A stretch of DNA of 64,000 bases, taken from assembly GCA_003508835.1 (NCBI GenBank), contig PUFA01000006.1:3410001-3474000 (forward strand), read 5' to 3'. The notes beneath the pieces are model-generated. The model had not been told where the DNA came from and did not search any database. It worked only from the letters and a program-made list of their open reading frames with translations. Within the stretch, counting starts at the first letter, position 1. The number at the start of each line of letters is the position of its first letter. Positions 63,961 to 64,000 of this stretch are shown piece by piece. Source of the DNA: Eonycteris spelaea. Taxonomy: Eukaryota > Chordata > Mammalia > Chiroptera > Pteropodidae. Position numbers and translations under genes: made by a program.

Positions 63961-64000
63961 AGTCACAAGATTACTAGGTCAGTATTTTTTTTATATTACC

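Overview
The window is mammalian nuclear DNA from a single gene-poor locus: the 5' coding part of FOXJ3, a forkhead transcription factor gene read on the + strand. Three coding exons are visible with canonical GT-AG borders and consistent phases: 16030-16073 (residues 1 to 15, the last codon split), 36373-36697 (rest of residue 15 to 123) and 47489-47563 (residues 124 to 148). Together they encode the N-terminal region and most of the forkhead DNA-binding domain. The next exon, which should begin with the wing segment GSYW, was not found, so it probably lies beyond base 64000. All remaining sequence is intron: more than 16.0 kb upstream, then 20.3 kb, 10.8 kb, and more than 16.4 kb at the right edge.

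The introns hold mostly old, heavily mutated transposable elements. These are LINE-1 fragments, nearly all antisense to FOXJ3; LINE-2-like fragments in both orientations; MIR SINEs; one MaLR-like LTR piece; a hAT-like DNA element; simple repeats; and two long inverted repeats. One LINE-1 ORF2 relic lies in the sense direction at the right edge (about 62470-63960).

Three small-RNA-derived insertions stand out. Two full-length copies related to 5S rRNA (7100-7217 and 20678-20795, both minus strand) share non-CpG changes. A 31-nt piece matching the 5' half of tRNA-Cys is joined to a 17-nt poly-T tract (poly-A in its own orientation) and sits inside an old LINE-1 (10688-10735). A 32-nt piece of the 5' end of U2 snRNA is flanked by a perfect 17-bp direct repeat (32951-33016).

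No Alu, B1/B2, carnivore SINEC, equine ERE, ruminant Bov or vesper-bat VES element was recognised. The LINE-1 3' ends are of the kind common in laurasiatherian mammals. Fruit bats are known to carry 5S rRNA-derived SINEs, so a pteropodid bat is a reasonable guess for the source, but this is an inference from few elements. No second gene, CRISPR array, operon or intact RNA gene was seen. Repeat boundaries are by eye and approximate.
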